Shown: piece after piece, positions 34,861 through 45,428 of the stretch
Numbering within the stretch: the first letter of the stretch is position 1
How the letters are laid out: every line of letters starts with the position of its first letter
Assembly (NCBI GenBank): GCA_028673005.1
Contig: CM054116.1
Span: 77,326,572 to 77,390,571, forward strand
From: Tanypteryx hageni
Taxonomy: Eukaryota > Arthropoda > Insecta > Odonata > Petaluridae
Length of the DNA: 64,000 nt
Direction of reading: 5' to 3'
Translations under genes and position numbers: made by a program
The notes under the pieces: model-generated
Databases searched by the model: none
Seen by the model: only the letters and a program-made list of their open reading frames with translations
What the model was told of the DNA's origin: nothing

Positions 34861-35769
34861 ACACCGAGCAGTAATCATTTTGTGTTCCTTCGTGGGGAAT
34901 ATCGCCGAGCAAGATTTCGAGATTTAATTCCGGTCCGACATGTCTGTGTTTGTTTATTTCTTTATTCTTATCCGTCAGTAAATAGCATACACGATAAAGA
35001 GAAAGAGAGCATATTGATGATGAGAAAGGCCTTCTCGCGGCAGAATTCGAAAGAGGGACATTTGTATGGGAATACAGTTAGCTTGCCGAAAGTCAAAGAT
35101 GCATTATTCATACGTTTCTTTAGATTAATTTTGATTTCGTATATTGTTGTTCGTGCAGATATTGTCGGAATATAAAGTGGAGAGGTTATGACTTTACCTA
35201 CTGAAATATTGGTTTGTTTTGGCCTCGTGGAAGATGATTCGATTTACAGCAGGTGCAACCAAATAAAGCTATATTAGTAATGTGACAGGAATCTAAGAGT
35301 TATTTATCTCGATTTATTTTTAAAGAGATTCTGTTTTACGTTTATTACATAAAAACGCCAGTATTAAACTATTTACCAATCTTCCCTCAATTTTGGCGAA
35401 AAAAATCTTTAAAACTTTGAAAAGCTTTTAACTGTTTGCAATAGGTTAAATATAAAAAAATCCACAGATTATTTCCTTATGATTTTTGTTTTTACAGTAT
35501 TTACAAATCACAGAATTAGATCTTCAAGAGTAATCGATAGACAAATATTAAATTTACACGAACGAAATATCTAAATTTGTTACGCAAAGTTTAAATTTTT
35601 AATTCAGAGAGTAATATTCAAATTGAATGTTTAAAAACGTGTTTCCTATTTTCCTTGTTTCTGTTTTAGGCGTTCTTAACAAAAGTAGAACAAGTACTTC
35701 TGGAAAGAAATAATCCGCCTACTTTCCTTTCAATACAATTTTAATATATAACAAGTAGGGGTGTACACA

Positions 35770-35870
35770 GGTTTTCCGTGGTACAAAGTGCTTTTCGTTA
35801 AATTCGCCATAGTGTAATCGTATACTAATGTATTTGCTTTGAAATCAGAAAATTATTTTTCCTCATATTG
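35770..35870 (+). repeat. Dispersed repeat copy A (pair with 48100)
   Basis: It begins TTTTCCGTGGTAC and includes TGCTTTTCG, TCGTATACTAATGTATTTGC and TTTGAAATCAGAAAATT. The same order recurs at 48100-48205 with few changes. The downstream sequences differ, so this marks the shared end of a dispersed element of unknown class. A CCGTCCGTCCGTC run follows shortly after this copy. Confidence 0.7.
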
Positions 35871-36149
35871 TTACCAGCGAAGCGGTAATAGCGGAACGCT
35901 TTATGGGCACGTCTGTTACGTCCGTCCGTCCGTCGTGACTTTCATCTCCTATACCGCCATGCGGATTTTAATTAAATTAAGTATGAGTGATCTTTATTAA
36001 AATTTATTGCCCAATTGTGATTTTCAACTGAATCCGTCAATTAGAACTTCCACTTTACGTAATTACTTTAATAAACTAATGCTTTGTATCTCGTTAAATG
36101 TCATCCGTCAAGCAACAATGAAATACCAAACTTTTCTCTCCGTAGCTCT

Positions 36150-36490
36150 TATATGATCCGTAAGGTATAGATTAAAAAATTTATTTGGATAGAGAACAAC
36201 ATTTACTACAAGAAAGTCCGCGAGGCCACATAATTACGAGTTATGGTTTCGGAGATAAAAATTCGAGGAAATACCGAGCAAAACATCGCATATTTTGTTT
36301 GCATCGATCGCTATGACGGTTCTCTCAGCAAACAAAAATTAAAAATCCATACATTTCTCTCCCATTCTCTTATTTGATCTGTGAGTTATAGATTTAAAAA
36401 ATTATTCGGATAGAGAACAACATTTAGTACAAGATAGTCCCCGAGACCATATAATTACGACTTATAGCTTCGGGGCTAAAATTCGAGAAT
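36150..36490. repeat. Diverged tandem duplication, about 222-bp period
   Basis: TTTGGATAGAGAACAACATTT at about 36182 recurs as TTCGGATAGAGAACAACATTT at about 36403. Each is followed by AGTCC(G/C)CGAG, CATAATTACGA-type and AAATTCGAG words in the same order. Confidence 0.75.
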
Positions 36491-37763
36491 CGCCTAATCT
36501 TTCGATACCATTTCATACGTATTTCCCATTAAGAACGCCTTTGAAATCTCTGTGTATTCCATCGATGGAGTATACTTTTTCATCTTGTTACTTTCTCCAT
36601 ACGTAGTATAGACGAAAGTATAGTTTTTATGAAAAAAATCGATTTCGAGATTCCAACGGAAATCACGTTTTGAGGTCCTCTGAACACTTTTTGAATGACT
36701 TTTTGACTTTTAACTCAAAAACTATTAATTAGGTCAACGCGAAATTTCATATTTAACATTTTTATGAAAGTCACAAGAAATGATTAGTTTTTGTAAAAAT
36801 CGGTCAACCAGAAGTGGGTGTTTACTCTTGTCAGTTATCCGTTATTTTGAAATATTTACTTGAATCTTTGATATATGTAAAAAGGTACTGGTATAATAGT
36901 TGTAGGAACTTTAATTTTATACAACCTTTGTTTGAAACATTTTCCCATATAATGCATTGTTTAAGAGATATCTTAAAAACTATATATTTTATCTGCCACC
37001 ACCACGCCACCTACCTACGACTATTGTTAACAACTGACGCTTACTTACGTCTTACTGTTAATAATGCTCCTTTATAGTTTCTAAATTGTTGGAGCTTCGT
37101 GGCTATATCCAATATCAGAAGGCTATGGATTGAGTTTATTTCTCTTCTTTTTAGTCTATAAACTTTTCTCTCAGTTCGTTAAAATATTCATTATCATGTA
37201 ACCTATTTGGAATTTTTAGAAGTAATACAGGTATTGAGAAAGTCATATAGTGGCCACATCTGATTTTTTCGAAAGTAGGCTAAAAAGAACGCCTTAGAAC
37301 TATTAGGTTGTGTCCGTCCGTCCGTCCGCATGTTTCATCTGCGAAACTGCTCGGCGGATGTTGATGAAATTTATTATTTAGGACATAAGGGCAAAGAAAA
37401 TGAAAATGATATAAATGGTTTACTTAGCCTAATCGGGTGTGCCACTTTACTGGTCACAAAAAATGAACTTTTCTTTATATCTCGTAAAACATCGCTTATA
37501 GCAAAAAAGTCTTCAAAAAAATTTGTAGAACTGGTGAAATAGCATATGTTTTGTTCAGTACATTTTTATCGAAGGAGGAGCCGATTTCAAGAAAATCAAA
37601 CGAGAATGTCGTGATTCACTATGGACTTAATGTTAGAAAAAATTCCCATGTTTTTCAATTGATGTCAACGAAAACAATCTTCGTGGCAACTGAAGTAAAC
37701 AAAATCTGCTGTAAATACGTAATTAGTTTAATTTTCTTTCGTGCGCACGCAACATTTGGTAAA

Positions 37764-37870
37764 TAATAATAATAATATTTTATATTATTATATATTATAT
37801 AATATTATTATTATTATATTATATATTATTATTATTATATTATTATTATATAATATTATATAATAATATA
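37764..37870. repeat. ATA/TTA microsatellite
   Basis: This is about 105 bases of AATAAT/TTATTA repeat. It adjoins 37872-37920, which resembles the body of the SINE at 49058-49226, where an ATA run also forms the tail. It is therefore probably the expanded tail of a headless second-family SINE. Confidence 0.7.
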
Positions 37871-37871
37871 T

Positions 37872-37920
37872 ACACAGGAGACCCCAATTACACATGCTGT
37901 AATAAAATCCAAATAAATGC
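37872..37920 (-). mobile_element. SINE family 2 body fragment
   Basis: ACAGGAGACCCCAATTACAC and following bases align with the ACAGGTTTCCCCAATTACAT body of the SINE at 49058-49226, in the same position relative to an ATA-rich tail. No tRNA-like head is seen, so this copy is truncated. Confidence 0.5.
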
Positions 37921-37944
37921 ACATATGAAACCACTGCACATATA

Positions 37945-38250
37945 AAACCAATGAAAACGGACTAAGCAAAAATAAAATATAAGTAAGAATAAAATTTGAG
38001 ATACATTACAGAGCAGCGCACATGAAGCAAAACGTGGCGCTTTGTCGTGAATACATTAACAAAATGAGAAAGAATTTCTCTTAAGTACATACACAAATAA
38101 AACCAATGAGGACCGGTAAAATAAATATATATATATAAGTGAGAAAAAATTTTGTATTAAATTATGACGTAACCCGTATCAAGCAGACGTCGCATTTTGT
38201 CGTGAGCACGATAAAAATTTGGGAGATTTTCTCTTGAATAAATGTTTTGA
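37945..38250. repeat. Tandem duplication, about 148-bp period
   Basis: Two units share, in order, AAAACCAATGA, TTTGTCGTGA and TTTCTCTT words. The first unit starts near 37950 and the second near 38097. They are diverged and non-coding. Confidence 0.65.
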
Positions 38251-39454
38251 GTCATTAAAAATATCAATGCTGGTTCCTTTGTTGCACAGTTTATGAAGGG
38301 ATATGGATTATCTACGGTGAAGAAATGAACATAAATACGTCTATTTTCTTTACATATACATAGCATTTGTAAGTGAAAAGAAATGAGTAATTTACGACGA
38401 AGAAATGTACTTGTGTGTTACAACTGATTAGGAAATAAATCGTGAATAAAACATTCGATATTTCATTGGAATCACTACTGGCATATCATCTTTCAGTTCT
38501 TAGACATTTTACTAAGAAATTAATATTTATCTTTTTTTTATATGATTGCATAAATCATCAAGAACGCCTCTGCCTCGCGTGTATGTATGCATGATGCGTG
38601 CATTTTTCCTCTCTTGTTACTAACTATGAATAGATTTACCAGTGACTTTCTCCCCTAGGGCTTACTGCTGGATTTAACCCACCAATTACAAATTTGAGCC
38701 GAAAGCCTTGAAGCAAAAGCTTCGTAAATTGCCATTTTCGTTCGATAGACATTTGTCTACCACATAGACGTCGTCTACGGGGACACTCGGAGAAATATGT
38801 GCAATGAAAATGGGTCATTTCCAAGCCACCATGAAATTATGGTATAAATCTACTCCGAGATAATATCCGGGCTTTTTCGCTATCTTCGCCGAAGGTAATC
38901 ACTTTTCCTTCCGAAATCATTCCATGACTTCGGAAATTATACTATTTAAGAACCTTTACTATCTGCCATTCTCCAACTCTCAGATGGAAAATTTTTCGGA
39001 TGCTTTACATTCTGTACCAGGTGGTTTGCTTCGTGCTTTTGTATAATTTTGCATGCTCTCCATTGAAGATTTGAGATAATATTATCGCATAAATGATGTC
39101 GAAACATCGTAATAAGAGAATATATTTAAATGTGCACATTTTAAAAACTTTCATTTAAATCTCTCATGGTAATATTTGAAGCATAAAAACATATCTCAGA
39201 AATAAAATATATTTATGCATTTTTTCAGTAATCATAACGGAGAGCAGGCGTAATATTCGTTATCGAAATGTGATAAATAGAGCAACATTCGTTTTCATAT
39301 GGTAAAGTAATCCGTCGGCGTTTTATTTTCTACCTATATTTTAACAATTATTTCAGTGAAAATTTTATTCTACCGCCTTATTGAAAGACTTTGATGTGTC
39401 ATTCTCCCTCTCTTTTGATAAATGATTTATATTTTAACCTGATAATTGTGATGT

Positions 39455-39818
39455 GCCGGTGGTGTAGTGGTTAGGACGCTGGCTGCTACTCGCCCGATGC
39501 TTGAAAGTCATCGGGTACGAATCCTGCGCGAGTAGGATTTTTTCTCAAGGTCATCCGGCCCCCTGTTTGCGTGGTTTGAGGAGACCGCGCAAATTCAGCT
39601 GTTCCGTCCTTCGGAAGGGACGTTAAGCCGTTGGCCCCCCTGGTGTTCTTCGCAAGAGCAGGCAAATGCCGGCACCGGGTTTCCCTCCTCCCTTCTGTGT
39701 GTGTGTCCGGTGTGGAAGGCAACGGGAAACCACCACACCGTGTATGTATATTCCCTAGTCAAAGCCAATTAATTAGTTAATTGGTAGGACCTGTCGTAAG
39801 ACAGAACACAAATGAATG
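39455..39818 (+). mobile_element. tRNA-derived SINE, family 1, copy 2, with perfect 11-bp TSD
   Basis: The head has A-box GTGTAGTGGTTAGGACGCTG and B-box-like GGGTACGAATCC. The body contains GGTTTCCCTCCTCCC, GTGTGTGTGTCCGGTG and GGAAGGCAACGGGAAACC. The tail is an AATG repeat. The target duplication AATTGTGATGT is perfect at 39444-39454 and 39819-39829, so this is the youngest SINE copy here. A minus-strand frame across it is accidental. Confidence 0.92.
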
Positions 39819-41131
39819 AATTGTGATGTAACGAACTACGAAAGGATCAATTATCCTATCTGTTATCAAACCAAGAGGAAACAGCTTCAGGGATCATCAA
39901 TTTATCGATTTACTTTCTATTCGGCTGTAATTAATCAAACAATCTAAAATTATTTAACATATACCTCACTTGAGTTAAGTTGTTGTATCTTTGCCTTTAT
40001 GTTCTTTTCTTCGTCGTAGATAATCCGTTTCCTCCCGCTCATAAAATGTTGCATGTTCATGTAAGGGAATTAAACGTATTTTCGTAATTATAGCAGATAT
40101 TTACTTCAATTACAACGAAAATTGTTTTCGTTGACAACAATTAACATAAGTATCCATGGATGAATTTTTCTATTCAAAGCAAATTACTACATTCTTTTAT
40201 GATTTTATTAGAAAACGACAGCTCCTACGATAAAAATGCATTCGACAAGAAATATTTTATTTGACTAGGTCTACAAAATTTATTTGAAGACTTTTTTGAT
40301 ATGACTAATATTTTACGAGATATGAGGAAAAGTTCGTTCTTTGTTTTCAGTAATGTGGCACCTCTGATTGTGTTATGTAAATCATTTATGTCGTTTTCTT
40401 ATTGCCTTTGCTCAGGAGTTCTAAATACCAAATTTCGTGAAAATCCTCTCTGTTGAAGCCTAGAGAACGAACATGCGTACGGTCGGACGGATGGCCGGAA
40501 GGACAGGACGAAGCTAATAGGCGCTTGCGTTGGAAACGAAACGCGACTATAAACGTATAATTTTCGCGTTTAAAACAAATTTGTAGAGCGATTCGAAGTT
40601 CATTCAGAAATCAACAGTAGGAAAATTAATTTTCATTCTTTTAGGCGGTCTTATATTCAAACCCCCAATCCGTGCGTTTATAAGTAATTTAAAAGTGCAA
40701 AAAATACCTCCAAATCATACCCATGTCATTGAAATAGAGAAAGAAAACTCATCTGGAATCGGTCCCATGCCAGAAATCATGGACCGGCAAGGGGACGCGC
40801 CGAGTATTCGGCGAAAGATATTACCAAATCAAACACCGTTCTTGAGTAATTCGCATTATATATGTTACGGTAAAGGTACATTATCGGGAAATGTGCACAT
40901 TTACCACCAAGCTCGGTAAATGTAAGTTTAAGTCTACAGAAATACCTATTAACCGTACATTTCCCGGTAAATGTGCACTTTTACCGATGTGCCTTGGTAA
41001 ATGTGGAAATAAGTAAGAATGAGAAATGCTACACTTTAATGATTACGTTAATTTACAACAAAAATCATCGAGGGTTTGGCTCCACTGGTATGTATTAAAA
41101 AGAACGCTTCCCAACCCGAGAGGGGAACACG

Positions 41132-42634
41132 TTGAACGTGAGGAAGACCAATAAGGCTACAGGATGTGACAATGTGAGTGCACTCTTTTTAAAGCGAACC
41201 TGTAATGTTTTATGCCATCCAATAGCCCATCTTTTCAATCGGTGTTACCTCGCTGGAATTTTCCCCGATCAATGGAAATCCGCCAATATAACACCCATAC
41301 TGAAATGCGGTAATAAGTTGGAAGTGGAAAATTATCGCCCTATATCCATCCTTCCGGTAATTTCCATGATTTTTGAAAAAATCATCCACAAACGTCTTCT
41401 CTCTTTCACTCTCCCATATATCTCCTCTGAACAGCATGGATTTTTACCTGGTAGTTCCTGCTTAACAAATTTATCTGTCTTACATTATAATATTACTGAA
41501 GCTTTTGAAAAATCATCCCAACTGGATGTTTGTTACATAGATTTAGCAAAGGCTTTCGATACTGTGGATCATGTTCTTCTTCTGTACAAACTCTTTCATC
41601 GTTTCAACATTCATGGATCTTTTCTTTCCCTAATCACTAGTTTCTTACACTCCCGCACGCAGAGAGTTGTAATAGATTGTTTTTATTCATCTCTTTCCCC
41701 CGTAACATCAGGTGTACCACAAGGAAGTGTTCTCGGGCCTCTACTCTTCACACTTTACATTGATGACATAGTTAATACTATCAAAGATCAAAAGTGTAAC
41801 GTCCTTCTTTATGCTGACGACTGTAAGGTTTTTAAGCAAATTAATAATTCATACGATAGCGACTGTCTACAAAATTGTCTTTCGAAGATTTCCGACTGGT
41901 GTCAAATATGGAAATTAACACCAAATCCTAATAAATGTACGCTTCTCTCTTTCACTCTACGAAAAAAGCCTATCGCTACTTTCTATTCCCTTAGTGACAC
42001 TCCAATCCGGAAGGTCTTCTCTCAAAAAGATCTTGGCGTAATCTTTGATACAAAATTATCTTTCTCTCTCCACATTGATAAAACCACATCTAAGGCCATG
42101 TCTATTCTTAGTCTTCTATACCGATTTAAGGAGATAAATGAACCTTTAGCACTTAAATCATTTTTCTCAGCCTTCCTTCTCCCAATCCTGGACTACTGCT
42201 GTCCCGTGTGGGCCACAGCATCTCCGACTACACTCAAGTGTCTTGATCGTCCATTAAATTTCTTCCTTGCGATCGCGAGGAACCGTGTTCCTGCCTTCCG
42301 TTTGCTAAGTAAACAAGGTGTTCTCGCCGCTCTTAAACTGCGTCCTCTGCATCTCAGGCGGCAATATTTTGATTTCCATTTCATTCACACTGCGGTGAAT
42401 GGTCTCTACAGGTCCACTGATATTTGTTCTTTTTTTTCTCTACGTGTCCCATCACGTTCCACTCGTTTGTGCTCTCTCTTTCATCTTCCGCATTTCCGGC
42501 TATCTATATCCCAAAGGTCGCTTTTTTACCGCATTCCCACCTCATTTAATGCTTTACAAAAGGTAGCACCCTCGCTGGATATTACATGTAGGTCCTCGCT
42601 CCTCCGTGCCTCCACAGGTGGCGAATGTCTCTGA
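41132..42634 (+). CDS. Reverse transcriptase of LINE (open, 500 codons, N-terminally truncated)
   Basis: This is RNA-directed DNA polymerase of a non-LTR retrotransposon, which copies element RNA into DNA at a nicked target. The RT motifs appear in order: ITPILKCGNK and ENYRPISILP (about residues 54-75), HGFLPGSSC, YIDLAKAFDTVDH with the first catalytic Asp (about 137-149), SGVPQGSVLGPLLFTLYIDD (about 192-211), the catalytic YADD (about 227-230) and KDLGVIFD. A C-terminal thumb-like region ends near RSSLLRASTGG. There is no stop or frameshift over 500 codons, which suggests recent insertion. The usual upstream endonuclease is absent, and the first codon is not a true start: the frame is simply open. 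It cannot mobilise itself as a complete element. Clade is judged by motif style only. Confidence 0.92.
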   Translation: MNVRKTNKATGCDNVSALFLKRTCNVLCHPIAHLFNRCYLAGIFPDQWKSANITPILKCGNKLEVENYRPISILPVISMIFEKIIHKRLLSFTLPYISSEQHGFLPGSSCLTNLSVLHYNITEAFEKSSQLDVCYIDLAKAFDTVDHVLLLYKLFHRFNIHGSFLSLITSFLHSRTQRVVIDCFYSSLSPVTSGVPQGSVLGPLLFTLYIDDIVNTIKDQKCNVLLYADDCKVFKQINNSYDSDCLQNCLSKISDWCQIWKLTPNPNKCTLLSFTLRKKPIATFYSLSDTPIRKVFSQKDLGVIFDTKLSFSLHIDKTTSKAMSILSLLYRFKEINEPLALKSFFSAFLLPILDYCCPVWATASPTTLKCLDRPLNFFLAIARNRVPAFRLLSKQGVLAALKLRPLHLRRQYFDFHFIHTAVNGLYRSTDICSFFSLRVPSRSTRLCSLFHLPHFRLSISQRSLFYRIPTSFNALQKVAPSLDITCRSSLLRASTGGECL

Positions 42635-42739
42635 AAAGCTGTCTTGTTTCTGTAATTTTTATTTTCATTACATCCATATTATGTGTGTTAATTTCTGTTT
42701 TTATATATATTTTGATATGTATAGGTATTTTGTTATATA

Positions 42740-42762
42740 TATATATATATATTTTTTTTTTA
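42740..42762. repeat. TA microsatellite plus T run in LINE 3' UTR
   Basis: TATATATATATATATATATT followed by a T run lies between the RT stop and the AAAT tail. Confidence 0.7.
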
Positions 42763-43482
42763 AATATTGTTTTGGGTGTATCCAATGTAAAGGCCAATGT
42801 GCTGTTTTTGGACCAAAATAAATAAATAAATAAATAAATAAACCAAAAACACTTCGACTAACTTACCCAACCCGGTGGGGCCGAGTAAAATTTTTCTTTA
42901 TGTTCAAATTTAGTGTAGTTGTGCACATTTACCAGGAAATTTATACATTTACCGGACAACGCACATTTACCCTACTTCTAAACTGCAGCAGATGTTCGCG
43001 ACGCCGCCATGTTGTGGTCTGTGTTACGACGTTTATCCACATTTACCAGTGTCCCTGGGTAAATGTGTACGTTTCCCCAATCCGATCGGTAAAAGTATGT
43101 TATACTTGCATTTACCGAACTTGGTGGTAAATGTGCACATTTACCGTGACATATATATAATATCCTAATTCTGTTGGTCCGTCCGTAAGTTTGATTTGAT
43201 TCATATTGACTAAGCTCGATCGCGATCTTTTGAATTGTTTAACGCTCGAATGTCACGATATTTTAACGTGTTTTAAATTTTCCGACTAGGAAGAAGATTG
43301 AAATTTGGTAGGAATGCTTGATTCGGATATTACAGGGCAATGACGAAAAAACTCAGATTCGACTCCAGGAGATAATTTATATTTCCCATAAGATAACACA
43401 TAAAAATCGATTTTTCGACTTACAGGCTTTTACTCTTTTGGAAATTAAAATTAGAAAGAATTGACCTACGATCGGCAAACCT

Positions 43483-43743
43483 TTTGTTTGTTTGTTTGTA
43501 TGGAATTTCTGGCTGATCAACCTCTTGGATTATTATAGCCATTACTCCCTTCCGCGCTGAACACACACACAAGGGAGGAGGGAAACCCAGTGCCGGCGTT
43601 AGTCTACTCTTTACGAAGAACACCAAGAGGGGCAACTGCTTAATGTCCCTTCCGAAGGGGACGGGACGATCCCAAGCTGATTTAATCCGACCTCCACCGG
43701 ATTCGAACCTGGGACCGCTGCGTGATCTTCGGGCCTGGACCGT
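43483..43743 (-). mobile_element. tRNA-derived SINE, family 1, copy 3 (minus strand)
   Basis: On the minus strand it reads a partial tRNA-like head with B-box GGTTCGAATCC, then the family body (GGGTTTCCCTCCTCCC, a GTGTGTGT run, GCGGAAGGGAG). It ends in a CAAA tail (plus strand TTTGTTTGTTTGTTTG at 43482). The region before the B box is diverged and the A box is not clear, so the head may be truncated. CCTCTTGGATTATT from its tail region recurs at about 17562, possibly another fragment. Confidence 0.8.
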
Positions 43744-43959
43744 TTAAAAAATAAATAAATAATGTTTCTTATGCTTATCGTTACATTTTGTCTACGATTC
43801 GAAATCGCTCAAGTTATACGTTTAAATCATATATATTGGGAAAATGTAAGCTTTTTAACGATATGCTGCCTTGCTGACCGTTGTTAAACCTCGAGATTGT
43901 ATTGCCGTCTCATTCCTTGTACTATATGCGTAAGAAAAGCGTGCCTTGAATGCTTTAAC

Positions 43960-44260
43960 ACGAGAGAGAGAAGGAAAGAGAGGAAGAAAGAAAGAAGGAT
44001 AGAGACAGAAGAGGAGAGAGAGGGAGGGAGACAAAGAAGGGGGAGAGGGAGAGATGGATAGATAATGGTCTTTATTAGGACGAGATTGAGACTAGAAAGT
44101 TTATTTACAGAAAAGGAGAGAGGAGGAGAGGGAGGGAGGGGGAGAGATAATAGTCTTTATTTGGACGAGATTGAGACTATGAAGTCTATTTTTTCAGAGA
44201 AGTAGGGGGAGAGAGAGAGGATGTGAGAGGGGAAGAGAGAAAAGTAGGAAGAATGGGAAG
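43960..44260. repeat. GA-rich low-complexity with an 86-bp tandem duplication
   Basis: GAGAGGAAGAAAG-type sequence encloses two copies of a unit containing GTCTTTATT, GGACGAGATTGAGACTA and GAAGT or AAAGT. The copies start near 44066 and 44152. The right flank (CCCGTCATATTTGACGGGC and CTAGTTAAC) resembles, inverted, the flank of the CT tract at 18633. Confidence 0.75.
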
Positions 44261-45428
44261 TGCCTTAAATTTAATACTTAATCTACGTATACCCGTCATA
44301 TTTGACGGGCAATTACGCTAGTTAACTCATAAAATTTTACAAACGGGAACAATTGCTATATTCCTCTCTCGCGTTACATAACCGCATTCATCATTATTTA
44401 ATTGGATATGTACATTTATTTAATCCTAATGTAGCATCTCGCTTCTTTTATTAAAGGAATAATGAGAAAATATGATTAAATTAATGAAATGGAAGTGAAA
44501 ATACATTTGAAAATTAACTAAATAGCCTCCATATCCCACTGAGGTTTTATTTACAACATGACTTAACATTAGTTTTTCTAATCAGATAAATCTTTTTTCC
44601 TAGAAATAACGTATCCACCTTTTCCATCCGTTTACTTCCTTTTTCCGCAACATTACTTTTTCTCTCTGCCACCCTCACTTCCTTCCACTCCATTTGAATC
44701 TATTAATAGTGGGTGTGTTTGGGGATAGAGGAAGAGAAAGAAACAAAAAAGTCGTTAAAGCTCGTAGTTATCGAACACTTCATTAGGTGTCGTTATCTGT
44801 CAAGCTCGCTATTGAATCTCCCCTGGATCCAATTTCTGTTAAGACACACGACCAATAACTTCTAGACTATCGTTCATATCGCCTGTAGGCATTGAACCAG
44901 GAAAGCGACAACTTCAGTCTCGCCGTTAATTGGATTTCCATCTCGAGGACCGGGAGACGTTAAAACTTCCGAAACGGAACATTTTTCATGGTTGACACCT
45001 CTGCGAACCGTGAAGACAATGTTGCTGCAATAATAAAAATTTCGTTTAGCATCTATATCTCCACTCTGAGCTAATGATTCCCAGAAGATTTTGAGAAAAT
45101 ATGGGTTATGTAGTATTGTTTATGACATCAAGCTCTATAACTGAATGAAATTTAACCAAAATCCTTAGAGCCATTTTTCAATAAATCGAAAATTTGTCAA
45201 AAATCAACAAGAATAAACTACCCTTCATTGTTGTGCCATATCGTTCGTCTCTTCACAGTTTCTATTATGGATATTAATGTGCTTAAATACGAAATATAAT
45301 TTGATTTCGTGGAAACGTTTCGGCTCTAAAGACGCGCTCGGACAGACAGACGGCATGGTAAAAACAATCTTTTTGGATTAGGGGACACCTAAAACGTGCA
45401 TTTCCGCCAAATGTATGTACGTCTAACG

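Larger units (their letters stand above)
41095..42841 (+). mobile_element. 5'-truncated non-LTR retrotransposon (Jockey/CR1-like LINE)
   Basis: The element comprises a reverse-transcriptase ORF, a short 3' UTR with a TATATA run, and a tail of about six AAAT units ending near 42841. It lacks ORF1 and the endonuclease part. The 5' boundary is not sharp; my start is approximate, between 41036 and 41131. It inserted into the GGTAAATG inverted-repeat element. A resemblance between CCCAACCCGAGAGGGG (41111) and CCCAACCCGGTGGGG (42864) might be a diverged target duplication. Confidence 0.8.
40856..43160. mobile_element. GGTAAATG-rich inverted-repeat element split by a LINE
   Basis: The outer ends are inverted repeats. 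The left begins ATATATGTTACGGTAAA and contains ATGTGCACATTTACCACC, then a CGGTAAATG word. The right end, inverted, gives ATATATGTCACGGTAAATG with the same following words; the left copy has an extra ~15 bases. GTAAATGTGCACATTTAC is a perfect 18-base palindrome. About 15 GGTAAA/TTTACC words lie in the two arms (to about 41010, and from about 42920). Between the arms sits a 5'-truncated LINE. There is no transposase, so I read it as a foldback or MITE-like DNA element used as LINE target. Confidence 0.75.
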
